Shown: positions 1 through 8,288 of the stretch, one piece after another
Numbering within the stretch: position 1 is the stretch's first letter
How the letters are laid out: each line of letters begins with the position of its first letter
From: Muricomes sp049840515
GTDB taxonomy: Bacteria; Bacillota; Clostridia; Lachnospirales; Lachnospiraceae
DNA length: 64,000 bases
Assembly: GCA_049840515.1 (NCBI GenBank)
Contig: JASGKW010000021.1
Span: 1-64,000, forward strand
Reading direction: 5' to 3'
Position numbers and translations under genes: made by a program
Notes under the pieces: generated by a model
Told to the model about the DNA's origin: nothing
The model's database searches: none
What the model saw: the letters and a program-made list of their open reading frames with translations, nothing else

Positions 1-42
1 TGTTGTTTGCTGTCGTTCTGTGTCGTCAGCAACAACTTTTAC

Positions 43-263
43 ACTATATCATTTCTGTTTCTTTCTGTCAAGAACTTTTTTCATTTTCTTTTTTCCTTCG
101 GCAGCCGCTCTCGCTTGTCCTTCAGTTGACAGCTCAGTTATGATACCACACCGCATTGCTTCCTGTCAACACTTTTTTCAACTTTCCGGATTCCCTCTGG
201 AAGGTGGAGCATGTGTTGTCTGCAATGGAACTTTATACTACCACCCCCGCCTGGAATTGTCAA
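43..263 (-). promoter_or_regulatory. Three tandem sigma-A promoters, rRNA-operon-like
   Basis: Read on the minus strand there are three perfect TTGACA -35 boxes. The first is at 258-263 with TAGTAT at 235-240 (17-base spacer). The second is at 164-169 with TATCAT at 140-145 (18). The third is at 66-71 with TATAGT at 43-48 (17). No protein gene lies between them and the window edge. Stacked strong promoters of this kind are typical of Firmicutes rRNA operons, so an rRNA or tRNA operon probably starts just left of base 1. The boxes are seen directly; the identity of the downstream operon is inference. Confidence 0.7.
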
Positions 264-374
264 TACTTTTCTTATTTTTTATTTTATTTATACAATTCAA
301 ACAATTATAAGCTGTTTCATTGTAAAAATCAAGCTGCCGGCTATTTGCAGGAAGCTTTTAATAACACTCTATTC

Positions 375-1723
375 TTATATAAGGTCCATCGCATCGCTGA
401 TGGTTTTCACCCCTATTATTTTAATACCTTTTATCCCCTTGACCATATCTTTACATACCATGGGCAAAACACAAGTCTCAAACCCTAACTTCTTAGCTTC
501 TGAAACCCGCTGCTCCGGCATATTCACCGCCCGCACTTCTCCGCTTAAGCCCACTTCACCAAATACAATCATTTTTTCATCTATAGGGCAGTTCTTATAA
601 CTGGAGACAAGCGCCATCACAATACCCAAATCAATGGCCGGCTCATTCATTTTAATTCCCCCGGCAATATTGACATAGGCATCATAATTGGACAAATGGA
701 GTCCGACACGTTTCTCCAGCACAGCCATAAGAAGATTTACCCGATTATAGTCTGTTCCCGCAGCGGTACGTCTGGGCAAACCAAAATTGCTCTGGCAGAC
801 AAGAGCCTGAATTTCTATTAATATAGGCCTGGTGCCTTCCATAGAGCAGGCCACCACAGAACCAGAAGCATTTTCCGGTTTTCCGCTTAACATATATTCG
901 GACGGATTCTCCACCTCTGCCAGTCCGTTCTGGCGCATCTCAAAAACTCCGATTTCATTGGTGGAGCCAAATCTATTTTTTACTCCCCGCAAAATCCGGT
1001 AGGAGGCATGTCTGTCCCCCTCAAAATATAATACAGTATCTACCATGTGCTCCAGAACTCTTGGCCCGGCAACAGTTCCTTCCTTTGTCACATGTCCTAC
1101 TATAAAAATAGAGATTCCAAGCCCCTTGGCAAGCTGCATGAAAATATTGGTTGATTCCCTGACCTGAGAAACACTTCCCGGTGCAGAAGATACTTCCTCA
1201 CTGTACATGGTCTGAATGGAGTCTATGATAACTACTTCCGGTTTCTGGTTTTCAATGATTGTCCGTATTGTCTCCAGATTTGTCTCGCACAGAAGTTTTA
1301 GGTTATCTGTAAATTCCCCCATTCTGTTTGCCCTGAGCTTGATCTGAGCCAGAGACCCTCGCCTGATATATATAGTAACTTTTTATTCTGGGAAAGACAC
1401 TGACATACCTGAAGCAAAAGTGTTGACTTTCCGATTCCCGGATCACCGCCCACCAAAACCAGGGAACCCGGCACGATTCCTCCGCCGAACTCTGTCCAGC
1501 TCATGGATTCCTGTCAAGATTCTTGTGTGGTCATCCGCACTTACTTCTGACAAAGATACAATTTCCGATGTTCTTGCCGCTTTTACACTCCCGGTCTTCG
1601 CTGTACTTACTTTTCTTCTGCAAATGAGTTCCATTCTTTGCATGCCGGACACTGTCCCAGCCACTTTGATTCTTCGTGTCCGCAATTCTGGCAGAAAAAC
1701 ACACTTTTCTTCCCTTTAGCCAT
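375..1723 (-). CDS. radA: DNA repair protein RadA (Sms), frameshifted
   Basis: RadA is a RecA-like ATPase and branch-migration helicase used in recombinational repair. All parts are present but spread over several frames. The start is the ATG at 1723 (or the adjacent one at 1726) behind GAAAGG. An N-terminal C4 zinc finger follows (CQNC, CPAC). The Walker A motif GGDPGIGKST, the RadA signature KNRFG and a Lon-like C-terminal domain then appear in order. The frame changes near 1610 (A-run), near 1495 and near 1356, where one base of an expected GAG-GAG is missing. Apart from these breaks the length matches the family (about 450 residues). Sequencing errors are more likely than a true pseudogene because the protein is conserved on both sides of each break. 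The stop lies about 110 bases from the first rRNA-type promoter. Confidence 0.88.
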
Positions 1724-1804
1724 CATAATCCTTTCTATTTAAAAATCGTAACCTTTCAGACATACGGCTCAGATGGACTGACAAACCGTACCTGCTTATA
1801 TCAT

Positions 1805-1843
1805 GAAAAGGAGACAGGCCGCTTCCCCCCTGTCTCCTTTTTT
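1805..1843 (-). terminator. Rho-independent terminator
   Basis: A 13-base stem (arms 1806-1818 and 1829-1841, AAAAGGAGACAGG and its complement) is flanked by T-runs on both strands. It sits just after the minus-strand gene ending at 1877 and before radA, so it separates the clpC-side transcript from radA. The remainder of 1724-1876 shows no other feature. Confidence 0.8.
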
Positions 1844-1876
1844 GGTAATTAGGAAAATCCGAAACTCTCTTCTATT

Positions 1877-2291
1877 CTAGCACTTTACAACTTTCACACC
1901 TACACAGGCATCTTTGCTCTCTTCTGTACTGACACTTAACTTTCCGCTTAAATTTGTTTTCATCTTCCCTGCAGACCTGTTAGTGATAAATACTTCATAC
2001 TCACAATCCGGCTCCAGTTCCAATGTAAACTGTACATCCTGGGCTGATGATACACAAAACGCAACTCCTGAATCTGTCACCTTGAAGTTGCTTACGGTAC
2101 TGCCTGGCACAGATTCGTACACAAACATACCGTTGCGTTCCAATTTGGTTATCTCCTTAAATGTTTTTACTTTATAAATATCGCCCTCAAATTCAAAGTT
2201 CTCCTGTTTTGTCTTGGTTTCTAAAGTTCTAGTCTCCAAAACTGAGTGTTCCGTCTTCTTCCGCGCGTATTAATTCTTTTGCTGTTGCCAT
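1877..2291 (-). CDS. Endosialidase-like conserved Lachnospiraceae protein, frameshifted
   Basis: This is a small acidic protein of about 137 residues. Its central stretch (YKVKTFKEITKLERNGMFVY, then an all-beta tail ending in VGVKVVKC) resembles proteins annotated as endosialidase in Blautia and relatives. That name is historical and no catalytic role is visible. The ATG at 2291 has AGGAGG nine bases upstream and opens with MATAKELIRAEEDGTLSFGD. The frame is then lost near 2230-2238 at a TAG. The rest continues in another frame that could otherwise start at a TTG (2239). Two single-base deletions next to TA would restore a normal protein, so sequencing error is likely. The family assignment is from memory of similar sequences. 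Confidence 0.6.
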
Positions 2292-2363
2292 CCTTATTGT
2301 CCTCCTGAGTATTTCAGATTCTTTTTCTCTTTCTTGTATTATATAATACTTCTATTTTATTTT

Positions 2364-4808
2364 CTACTGCTTTGTAGACTTTGGGTAAAATTTAATTTCT
2401 TTTTTAGAAATACCAACCTCTACCTCATCTCCATTTTTTACTTCTCCATTTAGGATAGCCTCGGCCAGTTTATCCTCCAGCGTTGTCTGCATTGCCCTTC
2501 TCAGCGGACGTGCGCCGTATTTTGCATCTGTCCCTTTCTCTACAATATACTTCCTTGCAGAATCTCTGATTGTAAGTGTAATATTCATCTGACTCTTCAC
2601 ACGCTTCGTAAACTCTTTGCACAAAAGAGTTACAATCTGCTTCATGTGGCTGCCGTCCAACGCGTGGAATACAATAATTTCGTCAATCCGGTTCAAAAAT
2701 TCCGGACGGAAAATCATTTTGACTTCATCCATCACATTCTGTTTCATCCTCTTATAATCGTCCGCAGGATTTTCTTTTGTTGCAAATCCTAATTTCTTCG
2801 GCTCCACAATAGCCTTCGCCCCTGCATTGGAGGTCATAATAATGACAGTGTTGCAAAAATCAACCTTGCGTCCCTGAGAATCGGTAATATGTCCATCATC
2901 CAGCACTTGAAGAAGGATATTAAATACATCCGGGTGGGCTTTTTCCACCTCGTCAAACAGAATGACAGAATATGGATGGGTTCTCACCTGGTCACTGAGC
3001 TGTCCGCCCTCCTCATGTCCCACATATCCCGGAGGTGAACCAATCATCTTGGACACAGAATGTTTCTCCATATACTCAGACATATCAACACGTATCATAG
3101 ACTGTTCGTTCCCAAACAGAGCTTCTGCCAGAGCTTTGGAGAGCTCTGTCTTTCCAACTCCTGTAGGCCCAAGGAAAAGAAATGAACCGATGGGACGTTT
3201 GGGGTCTTTCAATCCTACTCTTCCTCTCTTTACAGCTCTTGCCACTGCGCTTACTGCCTCATCCTGACCGATAACCCGTCTGTGCAGCACCTGCTCCAGC
3301 CTTTTGAGTCTGTCTGTGTCACTTTCAGCCAGCTTCTGCACCGGAACCTTTGTCCACGCAGACACCACTTCAGCTATATCACTTTCTTCAATCACAGGGC
3401 GGTTGGCTGACGTTTTCTTCTGGAAACGTTTCCTCATGCTATCCAGCTTATTTTGGATTTCCTGCTGCTCACTGTGAATAGCAGATGCGCCTTCAAAATC
3501 GCCCGCCTTAATTTTTTCTTCTTTCTGTCTTCCCAGTTCTTTCAGGGATTCTTCAAAACTCTTCAGATTGTCCGGAACTTTATAGCCCCTCATACTTACT
3601 TTCGAGCAGGCTTCATCCAACACATCAATAGCTTTATCGGGAAGATTTCTGTCTGTAATATACCGCTCTGATAACTGTACCGCAGCCTCAAGCGCATCTT
3701 CGCCTATTGTAACTCTGTGATGTATCTCATATTTCTCTTTTAATCCCTTTAAAATTTCCAGACACTGGACTTTATCAGGCTCTTCTACCGTGATAGGCTG
3801 AAAACGTCTCTCCAGCGCGGCGTCCTTTTCAATATATTTACGGTATTCAGCGATAGTGGTAGCCCCAATCAACTGCATTTCTCCGCGGGCAAGGGATGGT
3901 TTCAAAATACTGGATGCATCAATGGCTCCCTCTGCGCCGCCCGCGCCAATCATGGTGTGCAACTCATCCAGAAACAAAATAATATTATCATTGGCCTTCA
4001 CTTCCGCAATCAGACCCTTCATACGCTCCTCAAACTCGCCTCTGTATTTGGAGCCGGCGATGAGCCCCGGAAGGTCCAGTGTATAAATTCTCTTTCCTTT
4101 CATGCCTTCAGGCACTACTCCCATAGCCAGTCTGGATGCCAGACCTTCTATAATAGCTGTCTTTCCCACACCTGGCTCTCCCACAAGGCAAGGATTATTC
4201 TTGGTACGTCTGCTCAATACCTGCATCAGACGGTAAATTTCTTCTTCCCGCCCCACAACAGGGTCCAGACGCCCTTCTTCCGCCTCCGCTGTCAAATCTG
4301 TGCAGAACTGCTCCATTGCTGAAGTTCTGCCTTTGGATTCTTCCTGGGTTTCTTCCTGGTATTCTTTTGGGTCTATGCCCACAGCACCGAGGATATCAGT
4401 CAAAATCTTCTGTAAACTAATATTCAGCGTAATCAGAATCTTTGCCGCCACACAATCCACATCATGTATAATTGCCATAAGCAGATGCTCTGTCCCCACA
4501 CTCTTTGTATGGAGATGCTGGGCTTCCTTTCTGCTGTTGTCCAGAATAAACTCCAATCTGGGGCTTCTCTTTGGATTCTCTGCATTTCCCCCGCTGTCAG
4601 CCGGTGCAATCAGCTCATCCATCAGATGAAGAATTTTATCCTCATCTACATTATTGATAGCCAGAATCTGACCGGCAACACCTGTGTACTCTTTTCTGAG
4701 CCCCAGCAAAAGATGCTCTGTTCCAATGTAAGGATGTTTCAATTTCTTTGCCATGGCACCTGCATGTTTAATAACCTGTTCCGCCTGTTTTGTATAATAA
4801 TTCTGCAT
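2364..4808 (-). CDS. clpC: ATP-dependent Clp protease ATP-binding subunit ClpC
   Basis: This is a Hsp100 unfoldase of 814 residues that feeds substrates to ClpP. Two Clp-N repeats (about 1-145) precede AAA+ domain 1 with Walker A GEPGVGKT near residue 210. A ClpC-type middle domain follows with a coiled coil near 410-470, then AAA+ domain 2 with Walker A GPTGVGKT near 545 and a C-terminal D2-small domain. The ATG at 4808 follows AGGAGG. It lies 41 bases downstream of a GntR gene in the same direction and probably shares its transcript. The ctsR-mcsA-mcsB genes that usually precede clpC in Bacilli are absent here, so stress control may run through the GntR protein (inference). No CtsR heptamer repeat was found. 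Confidence 0.95.
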   Translation of the reverse strand: MQNYYTKQAEQVIKHAGAMAKKLKHPYIGTEHLLLGLRKEYTGVAGQILAINNVDEDKILHLMDELIAPADSGGNAENPKRSPRLEFILDNSRKEAQHLHTKSVGTEHLLMAIIHDVDCVAAKILITLNISLQKILTDILGAVGIDPKEYQEETQEESKGRTSAMEQFCTDLTAEAEEGRLDPVVGREEEIYRLMQVLSRRTKNNPCLVGEPGVGKTAIIEGLASRLAMGVVPEGMKGKRIYTLDLPGLIAGSKYRGEFEERMKGLIAEVKANDNIILFLDELHTMIGAGGAEGAIDASSILKPSLARGEMQLIGATTIAEYRKYIEKDAALERRFQPITVEEPDKVQCLEILKGLKEKYEIHHRVTIGEDALEAAVQLSERYITDRNLPDKAIDVLDEACSKVSMRGYKVPDNLKSFEESLKELGRQKEEKIKAGDFEGASAIHSEQQEIQNKLDSMRKRFQKKTSANRPVIEESDIAEVVSAWTKVPVQKLAESDTDRLKRLEQVLHRRVIGQDEAVSAVARAVKRGRVGLKDPKRPIGSFLFLGPTGVGKTELSKALAEALFGNEQSMIRVDMSEYMEKHSVSKMIGSPPGYVGHEEGGQLSDQVRTHPYSVILFDEVEKAHPDVFNILLQVLDDGHITDSQGRKVDFCNTVIIMTSNAGAKAIVEPKKLGFATKENPADDYKRMKQNVMDEVKMIFRPEFLNRIDEIIVFHALDGSHMKQIVTLLCKEFTKRVKSQMNITLTIRDSARKYIVEKGTDAKYGARPLRRAMQTTLEDKLAEAILNGEVKNGDEVEVGISKKEIKFYPKSTKQ

Positions 4809-4849
4809 AGTCTCCTCCTGTCAGCTTTTCTTTATCTCTGCACCTTAAA

Positions 4850-5221
4850 TCAAAGTGGATATTCCTCAAATATCTCATCCACAAGATTATGAACTTCTTC
4901 CCGGGAAATATTCTTACATATTCCCTCCGCCAGCAAAATCATAAGCTGCTGTCTCATGTCCTCCAGTGCCTTCATCTTGTCAATATCCAGCGCAATCACC
5001 GCTCCATGTCTTCTGTCAAGCTGGATAAAGCCCTCCTGCTTTAAGACAGTATATGCCTTATTCACTGTATGCATATTCACACCTACAGTATCCGCCAACT
5101 GACGTACGGATGGAAGGGAGTCCCCCTCCCGTATAGTAGAAGTGGCAATTCCCATAACAATTTGATTGCGCAGCTGAATATAAATGGCTTCATTACTGTT
5201 AAAATCTATTTCAATGAGCAT
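4850..5221 (-). CDS. GntR-family (YtrA-like) transcriptional regulator
   Basis: This 123-residue protein has an N-terminal winged helix-turn-helix (IREGDSLPSVRQLADTVGVN region, residues about 30-75) and a short helical tail instead of a large effector domain, the layout of the YtrA subfamily. YtrA-type regulators usually control ABC transporters, but here the next gene is clpC. The ATG at 5221 follows AGGTGA. The short tail (about 40 residues) suggests dimerisation rather than binding of a large ligand. Its position in front of clpC suggests autoregulation plus control of the protease, which is inferred only from gene order. Confidence 0.85.
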   Translation of the reverse strand: MLIEIDFNSNEAIYIQLRNQIVMGIATSTIREGDSLPSVRQLADTVGVNMHTVNKAYTVLKQEGFIQLDRRHGAVIALDIDKMKALEDMRQQLMILLAEGICKNISREEVHNLVDEIFEEYPL

Positions 5222-5323
5222 ATTATCACCTGCCTTCTCTTGTTATATCTATGTTAGCACAAATACCCCTATACCTGCAAGCCCTGATTCAAGTCTTCCA
5301 TAAAAGTTTGTAACAGTTACGCA

Positions 5324-5357
5324 AAACAGCGGAGACACTTTAAACTGTCTCCGCTGT
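5324..5357 (-). terminator. Terminator of the flavodoxin gene
   Basis: Arms CAGCGGAGACA (5328-5338) and its complement (5346-5356) form an 11-base stem with a 7-base loop, followed on the minus strand by TTTT. It ends transcription of the flavodoxin and insulates the GntR-clpC unit. Confidence 0.8.
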
Positions 5358-5389
5358 CCGGGGGTATCAAATATAAGTATTTGCAGCTA

Positions 5390-5809
5390 TTACTTTACTA
5401 CACTTGCGCCAAAATCTTTGCATTCCTGCTCTGCATCTCCGCTTGGCTCATTATTTACAATCAAACTCTCACACACCAAATCCGCTCCGGCATTTTTCAT
5501 ACGTTCAGTCCAGTCACGCATCCACTGGCCATCGCCCCAGTCGTAGGAACCAAACAAGGCCAGTTTCTTTCCGCTCACACTGCCTTCAATGGAAGCAATA
5601 TAAGGTTCAAATTCGCTGTCATCCAGTTCTTCATCTCCCATGGATGGGCAGCCCAGCAGTAAAACATCACAGTTTACATCATCAACGGACGCCTCTGACA
5701 CATATTTGAGCGTAACATCAGCCCCGGCTCCTTCTGCACCTTCTTTAATCAGATTGGCCATAGCCTCGGTATTTCCAGTAGAACTCCAGTAAATAATATT
5801 GATTTGCAT
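5390..5809 (-). CDS. Short-chain flavodoxin
   Basis: This 139-residue FMN protein carries low-potential electrons, often replacing ferredoxin when iron is short. The phosphate-binding loop SSTGNTEAMA lies at residues 9-18. The acidic DEELDDSEFE patch and the SYDWGDGQW segment, both typical of short-chain flavodoxins, follow. The start ATG at 5809 has AAAGGAG upstream. It is monocistronic, with its own promoter (5877-5905), a palindrome overlapping the expected transcription start, and its own terminator. Single-gene control of this sort fits regulation by metal or redox state. A general electron carrier role is well supported; the partner enzymes are unknown. Confidence 0.93.
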   Translation of the reverse strand: MQINIIYWSSTGNTEAMANLIKEGAEGAGADVTLKYVSEASVDDVNCDVLLLGCPSMGDEELDDSEFEPYIASIEGSVSGKKLALFGSYDWGDGQWMRDWTERMKNAGADLVCESLIVNNEPSGDAEQECKDFGASVVK

Positions 5810-5849
5810 AATGTGAACTCCTTTGAAATTAATATTTGTTGACGGTTTC

Positions 5850-5867
5850 AGTTAGCAATAACTAACT
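5850..5867 (-). promoter_or_regulatory. Palindromic operator at the flavodoxin start site
   Basis: The sequence AGTTAG-N6-CTAACT is a perfect 6-base inverted repeat, 10 bases downstream of the flavodoxin -10 box, in a repressor position. The TTAG...CTAA core loosely resembles DtxR/IdeR iron boxes. That match is by eye only. Confidence 0.45.
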
Positions 5868-5876
5868 CACGGTAAC

Positions 5877-5905
5877 AGCATAATAAATTTAAGGCTGTTT
5901 GTCAA
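5877..5905 (-). promoter_or_regulatory. Sigma-A promoter of the flavodoxin gene
   Basis: On the minus strand TTGACA (5900-5905), a 17-base spacer and TATGCT (5877-5882) form a near-consensus promoter 68 bases upstream of the start codon. Confidence 0.75.
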
Positions 5906-5969
5906 GCTGTTTTCGCCCGCTTTTCGGAGGGCCATTCTGCCAAGCCACGGTATAATAGCATTATTTTGT

Positions 5970-5997
5970 ATTATATGAGAAAAATACTCAATATAAT
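5970..5997 (+). promoter_or_regulatory. AT-rich palindrome and promoter region of dapF
   Basis: ATTATATGAG (5970-5979) is mirrored, with one bulged base, by CTCAATATAAT (5987-5997), and several TATAAT boxes lie between 5951 and 6005. This is the promoter region of dapF. No clear -35 could be chosen. The palindrome may be an operator. Confidence 0.35.
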
Positions 5998-6028
5998 AGT
6001 ATAATAGAAAACAGGAGGTGTATCATTT

Positions 6029-6886
6029 ATGAATATTACGGTGGAACGTTATCATGGACTTGGAAATGATTATCTGGTTTATGACCCCAATAAGAATGAA
6101 TTAGAATTGAATAAAGAGAATGTAGCTATGCTGTGCAACAGAAATATGGGGCTCGGCTCTGATGGAATTTTGGAAGGCCCTTTCCCGGGTGAAAAGCATA
6201 TGTCCCTTCGTATTTGGAATCCCGATGGAAGTATAGCTGAAAAAAGTGGAAACGGTGTCCGCATTTTTGCAAAATATCTGAAGGATGCGGGGTATGTGCA
6301 GAAGAAAAATTATAAACTCATCACAGATGGAGGAATGACAGAAATCACATATTTAAACGAAGATGGAAGCCGGCTGCGGGTATCCATGGGAAAATTATCT
6401 TTCTGGAGCGATGAGATTCCTGTCATCGGTGAACGCCGCGAAATCATCAATGAAGATATGGTATTTGGCAGAACCCTTTACCCTGTGACCTGCGTCTCTG
6501 TAGGAAATCCCCACTGTGTCATTCCTATGCGGGAGATTTCCAAACCCCTTGTCTGCAAAATCGGAAACTATTCCGAGGTTGCCAGATATTTTCCTCAGCG
6601 GATTAATACTGAAATTATGAAAGTCACAGACCATGAGCACATTGCAATTGAAACCTTTGAGAGGGGAGCCGGCTATACGATGGCTACCGGAACCGGCGCC
6701 TGTGCGGCGGCGGGTGTGGCATATAAGCTGGGACTCACGGGAAATAAAGTCATTGTTCATATGCCGGGCGGAGAACTGATGATAGAAATAGATGAAGACT
6801 GGAATACCTATATGACCGGTGAAGTGTTCTATATTGCAAATGTCCGGTTAAGCAGTGAATTCACAGAAAAACTCAGGATATTATAA
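6029..6886 (+). CDS. dapF: Diaminopimelate epimerase family protein (Ser-for-Cys variant)
   Basis: DapF interconverts LL- and meso-diaminopimelate for lysine and peptidoglycan, using two cysteines as acid and base. This 285-residue protein has the fold signatures GLGNDYLVYDP (N-terminus) and GLGSDGI. The second-Cys motif TGTGACAAAGVAY (about residue 230) is also present. The first motif, normally C-G-N-G-x-R-C, reads SGNGVRIF (about residue 78), so both of its cysteines are missing: Ser replaces the catalytic one and Ile the second. The codon is AGT with clean flanks, so this is not a frameshift artefact. The ATG at 6029 follows AGGAGGTG. It may be a true DapF subtype or a related epimerase or dehydratase. 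Activity on diaminopimelate is the family default, not proven. Confidence 0.82.
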   Translation: MNITVERYHGLGNDYLVYDPNKNELELNKENVAMLCNRNMGLGSDGILEGPFPGEKHMSLRIWNPDGSIAEKSGNGVRIFAKYLKDAGYVQKKNYKLITDGGMTEITYLNEDGSRLRVSMGKLSFWSDEIPVIGERREIINEDMVFGRTLYPVTCVSVGNPHCVIPMREISKPLVCKIGNYSEVARYFPQRINTEIMKVTDHEHIAIETFERGAGYTMATGTGACAAAGVAYKLGLTGNKVIVHMPGGELMIEIDEDWNTYMTGEVFYIANVRLSSEFTEKLRIL

Positions 6887-6906
6887 AAAATTTTCTCCTG
6901 ACGCCA

Positions 6907-6965
6907 AAACAGTTCAGAAAAAGCGGGGTCCCACACTCTATCATCCCACCTTATCTGAACTGTTT
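6907..6965. terminator. Long-loop hairpin between convergent dapF and phoR
   Basis: AAACAGTTCAGA (6907-6918) pairs perfectly with TCTGAACTGTTT (6954-6965) around a 35-base loop, directly after dapF and abutting the phoR stop codon. It could serve as a terminator in both directions, though there is no long T-run. Confidence 0.5.
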
Positions 6966-8288
6966 CTAAAATAAAATATCCATTCTTGTTCCCCTGTCCA
7001 CTTCGCTGTCTACGATTACTTTCGCTCCATGCAGCAGTGCCCCGTGCTTTACAATGGACAAACCCAGCCCGGTACCTCCGCTTTCTTTGGAGTGGCTTTT
7101 ATCCACCCTGTAGAAACGCTCAAATATTCTATCCTGATGCTCTTTGGGTATGCCGATTCCATTGTCAGCCACGCTGACTTTTGGCCCCTGAAGAGTATTT
7201 CCTACCCACACAGATACTCTTCCCTGGGGAACATTATATTTAATTGCATTTTCACATATATTGTAAATCATTTCATCCAGGACCTGCCGCACACCGTAGT
7301 AATTCACAGGTTCTCCCGATACAGCAACACTGACCTTCTTAGCGTTCGCCTGGGGTGCAAGCCGACTTACGATTTCCCTGCACAGAGCATATAAATCTAC
7401 ATTTTCTTTTTCCAGATCTATGGAACCTTCATCCAGTTTTGATAATTTAATGATATCCTCTATAAGCATGATAAGGCGCTTTGCTTCTTTGTATATACGC
7501 TCTGAAAAATTGGGGATATCTTCAGGCTTCACCATTCCATTTTTCATAATCTCCGCGTAACCTGAAATGGACGTCAGAGGCGTTTTCAACTCATGGGACA
7601 CATTGGCAGAAAACTCTTTTCGCATATCTGCAATTGCGTCCTTCTCCATGTTCTGACGGTTTATCGCCTGCAACAGAGGAGATAACTCTTCATAAATATT
7701 ATTATCCAAAGGATGCTCAATATCTAATCCATTGAGCGGCCTTATAAGTCTTGCTGTCTGCCATTTTGACATCAACCAGGCGAGAATCAGCATGGATACT
7801 GCAAGTATACTCATTATTGGCAGTATACTCATGGCAGTCCTGATGAGTCCGTCCATTAATTTTGCAACACGCAGAACTGTGCCGTCATCCAGCTTCTGGG
7901 CATAATAGTACATTTTGTACCCTAAGGTCCCGGACATCCGTATATCTGCCCCGGAACCTGAAGAAAATGCTTTTTGTATTTCGGGGCGGGATTTGTGGTT
8001 TTCCAGACTGGCCGCATTACTTTGAGAATCGTACAGCACTTTTCCATCCTCGGCAATCCAGGTTACACGGGTCCCTTCCTCCATACCTACCATTTCTTCC
8101 AGGTAATCCGTACCAAAAATATTAATTGTGACACCCATATAGTTTGCATCATGCCTAATTTCTCTTTCCAGTGTAGACAAATTCTGGTTATACACAACAA
8201 AAGTAAGAACTACGTAAGAAATTAGCAGCGTGATTGAGAGCACGAGTATCATACTCTTCTGGATTTTAGCTCTCATGTCCTCCCCCAA
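6966..8288 (-). CDS. phoR: Phosphate-regulon sensor histidine kinase PhoR
   Basis: This membrane kinase (440 residues) pairs with the PhoB regulator encoded upstream. A transmembrane helix (about 10-32) and a second one (about 155-177) enclose an extracytoplasmic sensor of about 120 residues. The H-box SHELKTPLTSISGYAE (about 230), the N-box NICENAIKYN, the G1 box DNGIGIP and the G2 box GGTGLGLSIVKHG follow in order. The gene overlaps phoB by 23 bases, indicating translational coupling. Its place as last gene of pstSCAB-phoU-phoB-phoR marks it as the phosphate sensor, whose signal is passed by Pst-PhoU in well-studied bacteria. The start ATG at 8288 gives MGEDMRAK; the internal ATG MRAK is also possible. 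Confidence 0.9.
   Translation of the reverse strand: MGEDMRAKIQKSMILVLSITLLISYVVLTFVVYNQNLSTLEREIRHDANYMGVTINIFGTDYLEEMVGMEEGTRVTWIAEDGKVLYDSQSNAASLENHKSRPEIQKAFSSGSGADIRMSGTLGYKMYYYAQKLDDGTVLRVAKLMDGLIRTAMSILPIMSILAVSMLILAWLMSKWQTARLIRPLNGLDIEHPLDNNIYEELSPLLQAINRQNMEKDAIADMRKEFSANVSHELKTPLTSISGYAEIMKNGMVKPEDIPNFSERIYKEAKRLIMLIEDIIKLSKLDEGSIDLEKENVDLYALCREIVSRLAPQANAKKVSVAVSGEPVNYYGVRQVLDEMIYNICENAIKYNVPQGRVSVWVGNTLQGPKVSVADNGIGIPKEHQDRIFERFYRVDKSHSKESGGTGLGLSIVKHGALLHGAKVIVDSEVDRGTRMDILF

Noticed and set aside
20..600. Plus-strand ORFs of 96-129 residues over the left end
   Set aside because: They overlap the promoter array and the 3-prime end of radA, lack ribosome sites and are low-complexity hydrophobic strings with no family resemblance.
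5941..6005. Repeated TATAAT boxes before dapF as a multi-promoter array
   Set aside because: No matching -35 boxes at suitable distance were found; the region is simply AT-rich, so only the palindrome was kept at low confidence.
6079..6760. Minus-strand ORFs antisense to dapF
   Set aside because: They are antisense shadows of dapF without ribosome sites or family features.
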